This document shows positions 6,119 to 13,209 of a stretch of 13,209 nucleotides of DNA, piece after piece; position 1 is the first letter of the stretch, and each line of letters begins with the position of its first letter. The position numbers were made by a program, and so were the translations under genes. The stretch lies in the NCBI GenBank assembly GCA_964603255.1, contig CAZRVA010000074.1:1-13209 (forward strand), read 5' to 3'. Source of the DNA: UBA6183 sp964603255. Its GTDB lineage: Bacteria; Bacteroidota; Bacteroidia; UKL13-3. The notes below the pieces were generated by a model. That model ran no database searches, had not been told where the DNA came from, and saw nothing but the letters and a program-made list of their open reading frames with translations.

Positions 6119-8596
6119 CTACTCGTAAAAGTAAACCCTTTTTACACGTTGCGAAACACCTGTTAAAACCTCGTAAGGAATGGTTCCTATTTTGGATGCC
6201 AGTTCGTTAATGTCAACTTCTTTTCCTAAAACAACCACTTCATCACCTTCACGGCAATTTATTCCGGTTACATCAATCATGGTCATATCCATACAAATGC
6301 TACCTACAATTGGAGCCTTATGTCCATTAACAACCATATAACCTTTTCCGTTACCCAATTTTCTGTTTAATCCATCTGCATAACCTATGGCCACAACCGC
6401 AATTTGCGAATCACGTTGAACAGTCCCCCTTCTACTATAACCTACCGTTTCGTGAGATTTTACCTCACGTATTTGTGATATAACAGTTTTTAAAGTTCCT
6501 ACTACCTGCAACTGTTTTTGTAGTTTTTCTGCAGGATCAATTCCGTATAAGCCTATTCCCAAACGAACCATTTCAAATTGTGCATCAGGGAATCTTGCAA
6601 TACCACCACTATTTAAAATATGCCTAATAATTGGATAGTTGAATGACGAGATGAGTTTATCACTTATACGTTCAAATTTCTGTATTTGTTCATGCGTAAA
6701 TAAATCGTGTTTTTTTTCATCGCTTGCAGCCAAATGCGAGAAAACAGACTTAATACGTAAGTTGGGATTTTGCTGAATCAACGCAATTAATTCATCTATT
6801 TCAAACTCATCAAACCCCAACCGTTTCATACCTGTATCTACCTCAATGTGTATACTCATTTCTTGTCCGTTGCAGGCCTTAATTAATTGCTCCAACATAA
6901 AAAAATTATACACCTCAGGTTCTAAGTTGTGTTGTATGATGCTATCAAATGCAACAGGCTCCGGGTTCATAACCATAATGGGCGTTTTAATACCTGCTTT
7001 ACGCAGTGTTACACCCTCATCGGCATAGGCTACCGTTAGGTAATCAATACGATTATATTCCATTACTTTGGCAATTTCATAACTGCCTGCACCGTAACTG
7101 AAGGCCTTTACCATACCCATGAGTTTAACCCCCTTTTTAATTTTATTTCTGTACACATTAAGGTTATGCACCATGGCATTCAGGTTAATTTCAAATACGG
7201 TTTCGTGTACCTTTTTTTCCAACAAAGCGGTAATTCGTTCAAACGTAAATTTACGTGCGCCTTTAACCAATATAATTTGGTGGTTAAAATCTAAACTTCT
7301 GAAATTGCTTATAAAAGATGATGTATCTGCAAAAAATAAACTTCCAACCGGAAACAATGGCTTATATTTTTGCATGCAAGGACCAATTCCTATAAACCTA
7401 TTTACATTACGCTGTTTGATTAAGGATGCAATATTGGTATATAATTGATGCTCGGCCATACCACTTTGCAACATATCGCTAAGTATTACAGTTTTGGTAT
7501 ATCCTGCACTTTGTTGCTCCATAAAATCTAATGCAATTTGTAGTGCATTGATGTCGGCATTGTAGCTATCGTTAATAATAACGCAATTGTTAAAACCTTC
7601 TTTCAACTGCATACGCATTTCAACCGGTTGTAGCTCTTCAAAGCGTTTTAATACATCGGTACTTACCCTGTTAATTGCCATTAAAAATGCAAAGCAAGAA
7701 CATGCATTCATAATACTTGCTTCATCAACAAAAGGTATATTTACACTTAATGTTTGCGAGCCTTTGCGTGTGGTAATTACAGTATATTGATAACGATGTT
7801 CAACCTCAAATTTATAAGTGGCATGTTGCGTTCCTCTGCTCCAACTTACTACATTTAAAGATGGATTATGGTTAAGCAATAAACGAGTTACACCTTGAGT
7901 TACCTCGCTCTGATCAGCACAAAACACCAACATTTGCGCATTGTAAAATAGCTTTAGTTTTTCGTCAAGCTTTTCGGTTTCGTTTTCAAATCCTTCAGCA
8001 TGCGCTGCTCCTAAATAGGTAAAAATACCGATATCAGGCTTGATAATTTTTTGCAAATGATCCATTTCATCAACTTTTGAAATGCCGGCTTCAAACAAAC
8101 CTAATTGATGTTGTTCATTTATACCCCATACACTAAGTGGCACACCAACCTGCGAGTTAAAACTTTTAGGGTTACGAATAATAGACACATCATCCTTTAA
8201 CAAATGATACAACCATTCTTTTACAATGGTTTTTCCGTTGCTACCAGTTATTCCTACAACCGGGCATTTAAACTGCATGCGATGAAATGCTGCTAAGTCG
8301 TGAAGGGCTTGAACACTATTATTAACCTGAACCACACTGCAATCATCAGGCAAAAATTGTGCAGGCAATTCTTCTACAATAAAATTTTTAACACCGGCAT
8401 CATAGGCGTCTTTAAGGTAATGATGACCATTGTTTCGCTCACCACTTATTGCAATAAAAACAGACGACTCCGGATAAATAACCTTTCTTGAATCTATCAA
8501 TAAATGTGCAATAGCAATAGGATTGACCTCCTCATTGTACTGCACCAAATTACCCGAAACTATTTGTGCGATGTCTTTTATAAAATATTGCATCAT
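6119..8596 (-). CDS. Bifunctional MurF ligase / alanine racemase fusion
   Basis: This 825-residue cytoplasmic fusion carries two steps of peptidoglycan precursor synthesis. Residues 1-460 are MurF, which adds D-Ala-D-Ala to UDP-MurNAc-tripeptide using ATP. They show the P-loop GITGSNGKT (115-123), EAGISKVDEM (169-178) and NDSYNAD (342-348). Residues about 466-825 are a fold-type III PLP alanine racemase, which makes D-Ala. They show the PLP lysine Lys497 in MVKAFSYGAG, DTGMKRLGF (587-595), the second catalytic tyrosine Tyr720 in VGYSRRG, IGYADG (737-742), GSICMDMTMID (765-775) and YEVLTG (808-813). The key residues of both halves seem intact and there is no frame break, so the fusion is real; such fusions are common in Bacteroidota. 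MurF lacks only the Ddl step between its halves' products. The start overlaps the MFS stop by 4 bases (ATGA), and a second Met directly follows the first. It is likely essential if it is the only murF. Confidence 0.95.
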   Translation of the reverse strand: MMQYFIKDIAQIVSGNLVQYNEEVNPIAIAHLLIDSRKVIYPESSVFIAISGERNNGHHYLKDAYDAGVKNFIVEELPAQFLPDDCSVVQVNNSVQALHDLAAFHRMQFKCPVVGITGSNGKTIVKEWLYHLLKDDVSIIRNPKSFNSQVGVPLSVWGINEQHQLGLFEAGISKVDEMDHLQKIIKPDIGIFTYLGAAHAEGFENETEKLDEKLKLFYNAQMLVFCADQSEVTQGVTRLLLNHNPSLNVVSWSRGTQHATYKFEVEHRYQYTVITTRKGSQTLSVNIPFVDEASIMNACSCFAFLMAINRVSTDVLKRFEELQPVEMRMQLKEGFNNCVIINDSYNADINALQIALDFMEQQSAGYTKTVILSDMLQSGMAEHQLYTNIASLIKQRNVNRFIGIGPCMQKYKPLFPVGSLFFADTSSFISNFRSLDFNHQIILVKGARKFTFERITALLEKKVHETVFEINLNAMVHNLNVYRNKIKKGVKLMGMVKAFSYGAGSYEIAKVMEYNRIDYLTVAYADEGVTLRKAGIKTPIMVMNPEPVAFDSIIQHNLEPEVYNFFMLEQLIKACNGQEMSIHIEVDTGMKRLGFDEFEIDELIALIQQNPNLRIKSVFSHLAASDEKKHDLFTHEQIQKFERISDKLISSFNYPIIRHILNSGGIARFPDAQFEMVRLGIGLYGIDPAEKLQKQLQVVGTLKTVISQIREVKSHETVGYSRRGTVQRDSQIAVVAIGYADGLNRKLGNGKGYMVVNGHKAPIVGSICMDMTMIDVTGINCREGDEVVVLGKEVDINELASKIGTIPYEVLTGVSQRVKRVYFYE

Positions 8597-9855
8597 TGTT
8601 CAGTTGATTGTGTTTTATTAAACATCATTACCAAAGCAGATATGGCTAAAAACACTGCCATAATTAAAAACGCCCAAATAATGTTGTTATCAAAATTAAA
8701 GAATGGAATAGAAAACAAGAAAATAAATAACGTACGTACCAAAATGTTCAGCATATTAAAAATACTGTTTACTCTGCCCATTAATTCATTTGGTATGTGT
8801 TTAAACAAATATGTTAAGCGCAACACCCTTATTCCGGCATTGGTAAAGCCTAATATTAAACTCACCACATAAATTACAAACACACTTTGTGCTGCAAACG
8901 CCCAAATAAAAATAGCAGCAGTTATGGCTGTTAACAAAATTACAGCCTTTTGTGTTGGGGTTGAATCAAATACCTTGTTTACGAATAAACCCGCACATAA
9001 AGCACCCGCAGCATAAATTCCATCTGCAATAGCAAATACACTTCCTTCTTTGTGTAAATGTTTATCAACGTATGCCGGTAAAACTGCATGTATTTCAACC
9101 AACAACATAGCAAATACACTGTAGCTAAATACGCCAAAAATTAACAATTCGGGATGTTGTTTTAAGTAAGTAAAACCAACTTTTATACGCTCAATTATAG
9201 GTGGATGATGCGCTGTGTGTTGTTTGGGTTGATACTTAATAAAAGAAATTAACAATGCCGCAACAAAATAAGTTACAGCATTTAATAAAAATATCTCCCA
9301 AATATACCAAGGCTGTATTACAAATACTTGCTCAACCCAAGGCAACTTGACCGAAAATCCTTCTAACATTACTGCTGCAATACCACCCGATAAAATACTG
9401 GTGCTTTGCCCAACTATCTCAATATTGGAGTTAACTTTAGCATAATCTTCAGCAGTGCTAATCTCCTGACCAAATGCATACAATGTTGGATAATGTATGT
9501 TATAGTTTAGCATGGTTATCCCGAATACAGCAACCACTAATGAATCGTGCAGCGCATTGTTTGCATAACCTATAAAGGCAATCAATAAAAGTAATGTGCC
9601 ACACATTAAACTATTGCCTAAAAAGTTAGCTTTACGGCTGTATTTATCAACCAATGTACCTGCATACAAACCAAAAAATAAAACTGCAATAGTTATTAAT
9701 CCATAAGCTGTATTAAAGTAAGTGGTATTGTTTGCAAAATACCAAGGTATGGCAAGCATGCTTATTCCTTGAGCAAAACCGCTGATACCATTGGCGGTAA
9801 ATAATAAATTTAATGCTAATTTGTTTTTCACGTGTTGCAACAAATGTAAAGGCAA
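8593..9855 (-). CDS. MFS transporter, probable exporter
   Basis: This 420-residue polytopic membrane protein has about twelve hydrophobic segments. The MFS signature between TM2 and TM3 is visible as GLYAGTLVDKYSRK (62-75), fitting motif A (GxLaDrxGrk). A polar loop around residues 208-228 (YQPKQHTAHHPPIIERIKVG) separates the two six-helix halves. It resembles the EntS/multidrug-like MFS branch, but the substrate cannot be told. It is translationally coupled by a 4-base overlap to murF-alr, although I know of no required role for it in wall synthesis. The start is uncertain: the frame opens after a stop at 9867 and has no ATG before residue 33, so a TTG (9855, or residues 5-6) or the GTG at residue 9 must be used, since TM1 starts near residue 13. 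The divergent recX gene begins only 36 bases away. Confidence 0.88.
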   Translation of the reverse strand: MPLHLLQHVKNKLALNLLFTANGISGFAQGISMLAIPWYFANNTTYFNTAYGLITIAVLFFGLYAGTLVDKYSRKANFLGNSLMCGTLLLLIAFIGYANNALHDSLVVAVFGITMLNYNIHYPTLYAFGQEISTAEDYAKVNSNIEIVGQSTSILSGGIAAVMLEGFSVKLPWVEQVFVIQPWYIWEIFLLNAVTYFVAALLISFIKYQPKQHTAHHPPIIERIKVGFTYLKQHPELLIFGVFSYSVFAMLLVEIHAVLPAYVDKHLHKEGSVFAIADGIYAAGALCAGLFVNKVFDSTPTQKAVILLTAITAAIFIWAFAAQSVFVIYVVSLILGFTNAGIRVLRLTYLFKHIPNELMGRVNSIFNMLNILVRTLFIFLFSIPFFNFDNNIIWAFLIMAVFLAISALVMMFNKTQSTEQ

Positions 9856-9870
9856 GTAAGTTGTTTAAAT

Positions 9871-9888
9871 ATGTTTAATTTTGAACAT
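9871..9888. promoter_or_regulatory. Imperfect palindrome between MFS and recX, candidate operator
   Basis: ATGTTTAATTTTGAACAT fits ATGTTnAAnnTTnAACAT: seven pairs per half match, with mismatches at pair 6 and at the centre. It fills the middle of the 36-base gap between two divergent genes. The plus-strand segment TAATTTTG (9876-9883) also matches the Bacteroidota -7 element TAnnTTTG, but no TTTG lies at the proper distance upstream. Operator function is inference from position and symmetry. Confidence 0.4.
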
Positions 9889-9891
9889 TAG

Positions 9892-10371
9892 TTGGAAAAA
9901 CAAAAACACATAAAACTAACCCCAAATCAGGCACTACTTAAGGCAGCCAATTATTGTGCATACCAGGAAAGGTGCCATAAAGAAGTGATCGAAAAATTAA
10001 GTGAATGGGGAATTTGGGGGATTGATGCCCAAGAGATTTTATTACAACTAATCGAACAAAATTATTTAAACGAAGAGCGCTTTGCCATTGCCTTTGCAGG
10101 TGGTAAGTTTAGGGTAAAACATTGGGGGCGAGTAAAAATTAAGCTTGAACTCAAGCAAAAAGACATTTCCGACTACTGCATCAACAAAGCACTAAACGAA
10201 ATTAGTGATGATGATTACATCCAAACCTTGAATGACCAGATTGACAAAAAGTGGGCCGAAACAAAAGACAAAAACCTCATGAGCAAACGTGCTAAAGTGG
10301 CAAGATATGTTATTGGTAAAGGGTTTGAACAAGACTTGGTTTGGAATATATTGAGGAGTAAAAACGACTAA
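9892..10371 (+). CDS. recX: RecX family regulatory protein
   Basis: This 159-residue protein is of the usual RecX length. RecX binds RecA filaments and modulates (usually limits) their extension and activity. The opening ALLKAANYCAYQERCHKEVIEKL (14-36) is the RecX hallmark. It is followed by repeated three-helix units (IEQNYLNEERFAIAFAGGKF at 52-71, then WGRVKIKLELKQKDI) typical of the family. The reading frame starts at TTG 9892, immediately after an in-frame TAG (9889-9891). There is no in-frame ATG before about residue 119, far inside the conserved domain, so TTG is the only plausible initiator unless the stop is an error or mutation: an in-frame ATG lies at 9871, upstream of the TAG. recA is not in the window. 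The gene is divergent from the MFS/murF-alr operon and followed 71 bases later by the nfu gene. Confidence 0.9.
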   Translation: MEKQKHIKLTPNQALLKAANYCAYQERCHKEVIEKLSEWGIWGIDAQEILLQLIEQNYLNEERFAIAFAGGKFRVKHWGRVKIKLELKQKDISDYCINKALNEISDDDYIQTLNDQIDKKWAETKDKNLMSKRAKVARYVIGKGFEQDLVWNILRSKND

Positions 10372-10415
10372 CTAAGTCCATAATCAAAAGTAATAGCCAC
10401 ATTTAAAAACTTGGT

Positions 10416-10423
10416 TACCTTTG
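10416..10423 (+). promoter_or_regulatory. Putative -7 promoter element for the Nfu gene
   Basis: TACCTTTG followed by CA matches the Bacteroidota -7 element TAnnTTTG and lies 19 bases before ATG 10443, giving a predicted leader of roughly 14 bases. No TTTG is visible about 19 bases upstream, so the -33 element is weak or absent. The element suggests nfu has its own promoter and does not depend only on read-through from recX. Confidence 0.55.
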
Positions 10424-10442
10424 CAGTTGTAAATAAAAACTT

Positions 10443-11018
10443 ATGACTGATTTAAAAGACTTTTTAGACGTATACAGTGAGGCAACCCCTAATCCGGAAA
10501 CCATGAAGTTTGTATTCAACCGCATGATTTTCCCTGACCAAACTGCAGATTTCCCAACTGTTGAATCAACAACATACTCTCCTTTAGCCAAGAATTTATT
10601 TGAATTTAGTTTTGTGCAGGGAGTATTTATTATGAACAACTTTGTAACCATTACGCGTGTTCCGGGTGTTGAGTGGGAAGAAATTATTCCAATTATGAAG
10701 GAGTTTTTAAAATCATATGTGGCAGCCGGTGAACCCATTGTTTTGGACGCTCCAAAAGAAAACATTAAAGACTACGGAAACGACAATGTAACCGTTGCAC
10801 AAATAAAAGAAATTTTAGATATGTATATCAAACCTGCAGTAGAGGTTGATGGTGGACAAATATCATTTAGAGACTTTGAAAACGGAATTGTTACCGTTGA
10901 GTTAAGAGGTTCTTGCAGTGGCTGCCCTTCATCTACTGTTACCTTAAAACGTGGTATTGAAGGTATGCTTACCAGAATGGTACCAGAAGTGAAAGAAGTA
11001 GTAGCACATTCGTTGTAA
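10443..11018 (+). CDS. Nfu-type iron-sulfur cluster carrier protein (NifU family)
   Basis: This 191-residue cytoplasmic protein would bind a transient Fe-S cluster and deliver it to client enzymes. Residues 8-95 form the Nfu N-terminal domain (TPNPETMKFVFNR at 15-27, FVQGVFIMNNFVTITR at 57-72). Residues about 116-188 form the NifU C-terminal domain with VEVDGGQISF (133-142) and the CxxC motif Cys158-Ser-Gly-Cys161 in RGSCSGCPSS, which ligates a cluster bridged between two subunits. Both domains and both cysteines are present, so it should be functional. It differs from E. coli NfuA, whose N-terminal domain is a degenerate A-type carrier; this form matches the eukaryotic NFU1-like arrangement common in Bacteroidota. 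ATG 10443 fits the domain start. No suf or isc genes are in view. Confidence 0.94.
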   Translation: MTDLKDFLDVYSEATPNPETMKFVFNRMIFPDQTADFPTVESTTYSPLAKNLFEFSFVQGVFIMNNFVTITRVPGVEWEEIIPIMKEFLKSYVAAGEPIVLDAPKENIKDYGNDNVTVAQIKEILDMYIKPAVEVDGGQISFRDFENGIVTVELRGSCSGCPSSTVTLKRGIEGMLTRMVPEVKEVVAHSL

Positions 11019-11042
11019 AAAAAACTTGAGTTGATTACATAA

Positions 11043-11072
11043 AAAAACGCCTCGCAAATGCGAGGCGTTTTT
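11043..11072. terminator. Strong bidirectional Rho-independent terminator
   Basis: A 13-bp perfect stem, AAAAACGCCTCGC (11043-11055) with GCGAGGCGTTTTT (11060-11072), encloses a 4-base loop AAAT. It has a T run on one strand and an A run (T on the other strand) on the opposite side. It lies between the ends of convergent nfu (stop 11018) and the minus-strand Omp28-like gene (stop 11095) and should end both transcripts. Confidence 0.95.
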
Positions 11073-11094
11073 ATTATAACTATCGCTAAGTAAT

Positions 11095-13194
11095 TTATTT
11101 AGCAATAACTAATTTTTGAGTTGAAGTTTGACCATCAGTTGTAATGGCTACAAAGTAAATACCAGCGTTTAAACTGCTTACATCAACTTGAGTATTGTTA
11201 AACTCTACCAATTGATTAGCTACAACTTCTTTACCACTAATGTCGAAAACACGTACATAACCGAAACGACCTGCATTAGGAGAGGCAATAGCAAATGACT
11301 CTGATGCAGGGTTTGGATATACTGCAGCTTTAATGCTGTTTTCGTTTTCGCCTAAACCTAAAGCATAATAAGCAGTTCTTTCTGCGTTTGCTGCTTGTAA
11401 TACATTTTTGTTTGAAGTATTTTGTACAAATACAATCACCTCTAGGTCGCTAAATTCTTCCACAGAATGCTCAGTTGCCAAGTTAATTGGACTTTGACCA
11501 TTAGGAGCTAAACGGTAGTTACCAGGGAACTCATATACAAGTGTAAAAGATTTTTCAACACCTGCTGTTAAACCACCAGTTAACACGGTACCGTTTTGAT
11601 TAGGAACCATTTTCTTCATTACATGGAAGAACTCTCTCTCACCGTTAGATTTTACGTTCTCGGTTGTTTTTCCTTCAATAATAGCAACGTGTAAAACGTT
11701 ATTATTGCCAGTAATATCAATTGCAGATTTTAACTTGATGTCTGCTGTTACAGTTTTTCCAAAAACTTTATAAGTTGCATCAATAGCAACATCAGCTGGT
11801 ACAGCTTGGAATTGATTAAACACCCCATTTGTGAATGAAGAAGCATTTTGATCCCATTTACCATCTACTTCCATTCTTGGAATTGAATTAATCGCATAGT
11901 AGTTTCTTCTAGCTACACTTTCAGTTGTTGAGTAAGGATCACCAGTACCTGGGAAATCTTGTTGGTATTTAATTGAAGCGAACAAGTTTTTATCTCTTGC
12001 TGCTACAACTCTTTTATAATTGGCGTTACCGGGAGCACAAGGGCCACAAGTTGATGACGAGAAGATTTCATGTAATGACTTACGTAGATTCTCTGCTACA
12101 ATAACATATTTGGTTAACATGTCATTTGAAGTCACTTCATCTGCACCGCCATTAATATTAGTAGCCCATACCTTCAATACTTTAGATCCGTCAGCAGCAG
12201 CTAATAATGAAGTTGGGTGAGTAAATTCGTAAGAACCTCCACTTGCAGCGATATTGAGACCACTTAGGTTTGCTGAAACTACCGCCTCAGTTTCAAATTG
12301 ATAGTTGATAGTTAGAGAGGTTACTGCTTCACTACCTAAATTTCTTAAGCTTCCGTAAATTTTAGTCGGTTTATTTAAACCAAGGGCTTCGTTGTTAACC
12401 AAGAAAACAGATAGATCTTTTGCTGGTTGCGTTCCACTGAAAAACTCATAGTATTTGTTATCAGAAGCATCAAATAAGTTTGTTTGGAAATTATTTGCGC
12501 CCAAATTTGGAGAACCGGCAATAGAGTATGCAGTGGTGCTGTTAAATTGCAATCCAGCAGAAATTTTCACGTTGTTACCGCAAACAGAGCTACCCGACAA
12601 ACAAAGTGTCTTCATATCAACAATATAAACTTTGTTAGTTGTTTCCTCCAATACAACCGACCAATAAGTCCACCCAGTAGAGATATTAGGCTCAGAGAAG
12701 AAGTTGTACTGAATCCAAAACTGTCTATTTGGAGCAACACCGAAAGTTTTGGTGATAATTGAACTATTGTAGGTTGTTGAACCACTTGTCCAACTAGATG
12801 GTTTTACACCAAGTATGTTGATAGAGTTATTTGGCACTGACGCGCTTGGTAATGCTGTATTTCCATAGGCTGGAATTACAGTTGATGCTGTATCAAAAGT
12901 AACACTACCTGAATTTGATGCTTTAAAATGTGTGTAGGCTGTACCGTTGTAAGTGAATGAGAATGGAAGTTGGACAGTATTGCTGTATGCGGCCGCAGCT
13001 GTGCCATTGCCAGTCCATAAGGAAACCCATCCATTGGCTAAAGGACCTCCACTTGCAGCTGCAGGATTCTCTCCTTCTGCATTTAGTCCTTTAGGGTTGC
13101 TGCCAGTTATGCCTAATGCGTAATATTGGGCATTGGCATTGTTCGCAAACAGTAGTAGTGCTCCTGTTGCTAATGTTAGTAATTGTTTTTTCAT
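11095..13194 (-). CDS. Omp28-like thioredoxin-fold protein with T9SS type A sorting domain
   Basis: This is a 699-residue secreted protein. The signal peptide is residues 1-22 (cleavage near NANA|QYY). Residues about 23-255 are a Gly/Ser/Thr/Asn-rich beta region resembling lectin-like domains, with a possible disulfide between Cys198 and Cys205. Residues about 258-370 look like an Ig/CARDB-type beta domain (KDLSVFLVN, GSLRNLGSEAV). Residues about 372-595 form an Omp28-related thioredoxin-like domain: EIFSSSTCGPCAPGN with Cys383-Gly-Pro-Cys386, and a cis-proline candidate Pro439 in NSIPRMEVDG. This suggests a thiol-disulfide role outside the cell, though many family members have no shown activity. 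Residues about 620-699 are the type A sorting domain (VYPNPAS, FDISGKEV, LNAGIYFV, KLVIAK). ATG 13194 starts the signal peptide, so the gene is complete. Only 15 bases of upstream sequence are in the window, so its promoter is out of view. Confidence 0.9.
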   Translation of the reverse strand: MKKQLLTLATGALLLFANNANAQYYALGITGSNPKGLNAEGENPAAASGGPLANGWVSLWTGNGTAAAAYSNTVQLPFSFTYNGTAYTHFKASNSGSVTFDTASTVIPAYGNTALPSASVPNNSINILGVKPSSWTSGSTTYNSSIITKTFGVAPNRQFWIQYNFFSEPNISTGWTYWSVVLEETTNKVYIVDMKTLCLSGSSVCGNNVKISAGLQFNSTTAYSIAGSPNLGANNFQTNLFDASDNKYYEFFSGTQPAKDLSVFLVNNEALGLNKPTKIYGSLRNLGSEAVTSLTINYQFETEAVVSANLSGLNIAASGGSYEFTHPTSLLAAADGSKVLKVWATNINGGADEVTSNDMLTKYVIVAENLRKSLHEIFSSSTCGPCAPGNANYKRVVAARDKNLFASIKYQQDFPGTGDPYSTTESVARRNYYAINSIPRMEVDGKWDQNASSFTNGVFNQFQAVPADVAIDATYKVFGKTVTADIKLKSAIDITGNNNVLHVAIIEGKTTENVKSNGEREFFHVMKKMVPNQNGTVLTGGLTAGVEKSFTLVYEFPGNYRLAPNGQSPINLATEHSVEEFSDLEVIVFVQNTSNKNVLQAANAERTAYYALGLGENENSIKAAVYPNPASESFAIASPNAGRFGYVRVFDISGKEVVANQLVEFNNTQVDVSSLNAGIYFVAITTDGQTSTQKLVIAK

Positions 13195-13209
13195 AATTAT
13201 ATATTGTGG

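Noticed and set aside
5850..6210. Open frames of 76-77 codons on both strands (5850-6083 minus, 5980-6210 plus)
   Set aside because: They run through the repeat cluster and hairpin, and the plus-strand frame enters murF-alr on the opposite strand. The proteins have no signal, domain or compositional sign of coding.
6119..8596. MurF and Alr as two genes joined by a sequencing or assembly error
   Set aside because: The frame is continuous, both halves keep their motifs, and this fusion is a normal arrangement in Bacteroidota.
10415..10765. 116-codon minus-strand open frame opposite nfu
   Set aside because: It lies entirely opposite the well-supported Nfu gene and its promoter, with no recognisable protein features. 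The other antisense frames over the T9SS, BFN, CNT, MurF-Alr and Omp28-like genes were dropped for the same reason.
1..13209. Mobile element or defence island
   Set aside because: There is no transposase, integrase, restriction, toxin-antitoxin or phage gene. Base composition looks even, and the genes are mostly housekeeping or typical secreted proteins.

Overview
The window comes from an AT-rich member of the Bacteroidota. Evidence for this: two secreted proteins end in type A sorting domains of the type IX secretion system; murF and alr form one fused gene; and promoters match the Bacteroidota sigma pattern TTTG-N19-TAnnTTTG. I cannot place it to family. There is no phage, insertion sequence, CRISPR, rRNA or tRNA. 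Most of the window is ordinary chromosome with housekeeping genes, and I found no convincing undescribed defence or biosynthetic system.

Left part (1-4154): a plus-strand unit holds a large T9SS-secreted, probable beta-propeller protein (173-2026) and an overlapping small lipoprotein (1983-2189). A hairpin terminator covers the lipoprotein's stop codon. A minus-strand pair converges on this unit: a BFN/UVR-domain protein (4154-3570) followed 15 bases later by a CNT-family nucleoside transporter (3554-2274). The pair is read from a clear Bacteroidota promoter at about 4219-4189.

Middle (4155-6118): an AlkC-type DNA glycosylase with a C-terminal Ig-like domain (4514-5596) stands alone. It is followed by about 520 non-coding bases made of an 80-base direct repeat pair that flanks a series of CTCTGCG-like heptamers, and then a long hairpin.

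Right part (6119-13209): a minus-strand operon encodes an MFS transporter (9855-8593) and, with a 4-base overlap, the MurF-Alr fusion (8596-6119), which makes D-alanine and adds D-Ala-D-Ala to the peptidoglycan precursor. Divergent from it, only 36 bases away, is recX (9892-10371). Neither of these two genes has a usable ATG start, and an 18-base imperfect palindrome lies between them. An Nfu-type Fe-S carrier (10443-11018) follows. A strong bidirectional terminator separates it from a convergent Omp28-like, thioredoxin-fold, T9SS-secreted protein (13194-11095).

The spots most worth a second look are the recX/MFS intergenic region and the repeat cluster at 5623-6069.
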